NCBI GenBank assembly: GCA_018066965.1
Contig: JAGPVP010000073.1
Span: forward strand, 1 to 56,643
DNA length: 56,643 bases
Direction of reading: 5' to 3'
DNA from: Zhongshania sp.
Lineage (GTDB): Bacteria > Pseudomonadota > Gammaproteobacteria > Pseudomonadales > Spongiibacteraceae
Shown: in pieces, positions 55,547-56,643 of the stretch
Position numbering within the stretch: the stretch's first letter is position 1
Layout of the letters: each line of letters begins with the position of its first letter
Notes under the pieces: generated by a model
Database searches by the model: none
What the model saw: only the letters and a program-made list of their open reading frames with translations
Told to the model about the DNA's origin: nothing
Translations under genes and position numbers: made by a program

Positions 55547-56499
55547 TACAATTCACTACCGCCAAGTTCTAACACCTTTTCTAACTCATCCGGCAGAGGC
55601 GCTTTCACATTAATATGTCGCCCATCTAAGGTAAACGCCAAAGAGTGAGCATGAAGAAAAAGGCGTTTCAAACCTAATCGCTTAAAGTTGGTATTGGCCT
55701 CATCATCACCGTATTTATCATCACCCAATATAGGGTAGCCCGCATATTGGCAGTGAACACGTATCTGATGCGTGCGCCCCGTTACCGGTCGCGCCTCGAT
55801 CAAGCTCGCGCCAGCAATACGCTTCACTACGGTAAATTCAGTGAGTGATTTTTTGCCTTCAAGCTCAACTCTCACCATTCGCTCGCCAGAATTAAGGACA
55901 TTCTTTTGTAATGGCGCATTAACCTGCTGTTTGCGAACCGGCCACCTACCCACTACTAATGCCAAGTATCGCTTGTCGACGCCTTTGCGGGCTTTTAACA
56001 ATTCATGCAGCTGCTTTAACACGCTGCGCTTCTTTGCCACCATCACGCAACCCGAGGTATCGCGATCTAGCCTGTGAACCAGCTCCAGGCTTCGCTGCTC
56101 AGGATACATTTGCCGCAACGCTTCAATTAAACCAAGCGAAATGCCACTACCGCCATGCACCGCCAACCCGGACGGTTTGTTGATGACAATTAAACCTTCA
56201 TCCTCATACAAAATAGCAGAACGCAAATTGCTATCCAATCCACCCGGAACCACCACCCCCTCTCTAACCGCCACCCTCACCGGAGGAACACGCACCACAT
56301 CCCCAAAGGCCAATTTTTGATCAGGCTTCACTCTGGACTTATTAAGCCTCACTTCGCCGCGACGTAAAAGGTTATAAATCCGTGACTTAGGCACACCTTT
56401 TAATTCTCGCATTAAGAAATTATCGATACGCTGACCCGCATAATCAGCCTCGACAGTCACCAAGCGCACAGTCGGATTGATGACAGTTTCTGAACTCAC
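55546..56499 (-). CDS. rluC: 23S rRNA pseudouridine(955/2504/2580) synthase RluC
   Basis: The 317-residue protein has an N-terminal S4 RNA-binding domain (about 18-80; QRIDNFLMRELKGVPKSRIYNLLRRGEVRLN) and an RluA-family catalytic domain with the Asp in LVHRLDRDTSGCVMVAKK (about residue 144), GRTHQIRVH and ILGDDKYGD. It makes three pseudouridines in 23S rRNA. In gammaproteobacteria it is usually divergent from rne, which fits the plus-strand promoter at its back. Confidence 0.95.
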   Translation of the reverse strand: MSSETVINPTVRLVTVEADYAGQRIDNFLMRELKGVPKSRIYNLLRRGEVRLNKSRVKPDQKLAFGDVVRVPPVRVAVREGVVVPGGLDSNLRSAILYEDEGLIVINKPSGLAVHGGSGISLGLIEALRQMYPEQRSLELVHRLDRDTSGCVMVAKKRSVLKQLHELLKARKGVDKRYLALVVGRWPVRKQQVNAPLQKNVLNSGERMVRVELEGKKSLTEFTVVKRIAGASLIEARPVTGRTHQIRVHCQYAGYPILGDDKYGDDEANTNFKRLGLKRLFLHAHSLAFTLDGRHINVKAPLPDELEKVLELGGSEL

Positions 56500-56517
56500 T
56501 TACACTCCCGTAACTCA

Positions 56518-56546
56518 TTGAGTTAGTTATTGAATACTGATATAGT
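56518..56546 (+). promoter_or_regulatory. Sigma70 promoter reading out of the window (probably rne)
   Basis: TTGAGT (56518-56523) is followed after 17 bp by TATAGT (56541-56546), with a TGA extended -10 directly before it (TGATATAGT). This is a strong plus-strand promoter divergent from rluC. The gene is outside the window; rne is inferred from common synteny. Confidence 0.75.
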
Positions 56547-56643
56547 CGCCCGGTAGCTACCGGGTCCGGTTCCCGCCACAGCATGGCTGTGACGTGAGGG
56601 AAGACCGCCGGCCATCTACTAAGGTAAAGACTGCAGTTTTCCT
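56547..56643 (+). other. Structured 5' leader of a gene beyond the window edge
   Basis: At least 97 gene-free bases follow the promoter. They hold a perfect 16-base palindrome CCCGGTAGCTACCGGG at 56549-56564 that straddles the expected start point. A CACAGC-ATG-GCTGTG hairpin (56577-56591) is enclosed by GGTTCCC (56568-56574) and GGGAAGACC (56598-56606), and a CCGCCGGCC stretch follows. RNase E mRNA has a long autoregulatory leader in E. coli, which fits, but I could not match this sequence to the known leader. Confidence 0.5.

Overview
This window looks like ordinary chromosome of a marine-type gammaproteobacterium. The gene blocks and protein flavours resemble Pseudomonas and its relatives such as Cellvibrionales/Spongiibacteraceae, but the genus is an inference because no database search was possible. 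The evidence is synteny: rluC-HAD, maf/yceD-rpmF-plsX-fabD-fabG-acpP-fabF-pabC-mltG-tmk-holB-pilZ-tatD, tig-clpP-clpX-lon-hupB-ppiD, etfBA divergent from the ETF-quinone oxidoreductase gene, fadBA, and cysI-type reductase with DUF934. I saw no insertion sequence, prophage, integrase, CRISPR array or rRNA. One tRNA is present, tRNA-Leu(UAG).

Layout. 1-3984 (+): end of a Yej/Dpp-type peptide ABC importer operon (permease end, binding protein, two ATPases). 4119-8775 (+): AraC-type regulator, PTP-like phosphatase, rlmG, low-molecular-weight PTP and a luciferase-like oxidoreductase. 8799-10429 (-): rlmD and a small secreted protein. 10559-11632 (+): DAHP synthase, then a tandem-terminator interval that may hold a small RNA. 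11822-14139 (-): EEP-family hydrolase, YchJ-like protein, thioesterase and nfuA. 14290-18254 (+): metH and a DUF2970 protein, facing a previously unlisted 39-codon membrane protein on the minus strand. 18838-22245 (+): siroheme nitrite/sulfite reductase, DUF934 and a CPA2 antiporter. 22264-24712 (-): YceI and etfBA, divergent from ETF-QO (25102-26757, +).

From 26821 almost everything is on the minus strand. It runs through DUF1285, serA, an Sfp-type phosphopantetheinyl transferase, ppiD, hupB, lon, clpX, clpP, tig and tRNA-Leu (protein quality control). Next come fadAB (beta-oxidation, which feeds electrons to the ETF system above), a GH84 glycosidase, gcvT, and the fatty-acid synthesis/cell-cycle cluster from tatD to yceD. 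maf (+), a HAD phosphatase and rluC close the window. A strong plus-strand promoter and structured leader at the right edge probably belong to rne.

Regulatory signals read directly include a sigma32-like promoter for lon, good sigma70 promoters for hupB, yceD and the right-edge transcript, perfect palindromes upstream of etfBA/ETF-QO and fadBA, and about ten intrinsic terminators. I found no convincing undescribed multi-gene system. The best leads are small: the 39-aa membrane protein, the possible sRNA at about 11.7 kb, a yceD promoter that implies an almost leaderless mRNA, the lipid-oxidation operators, and an unusual loop beside a zinc ligand in MetH.
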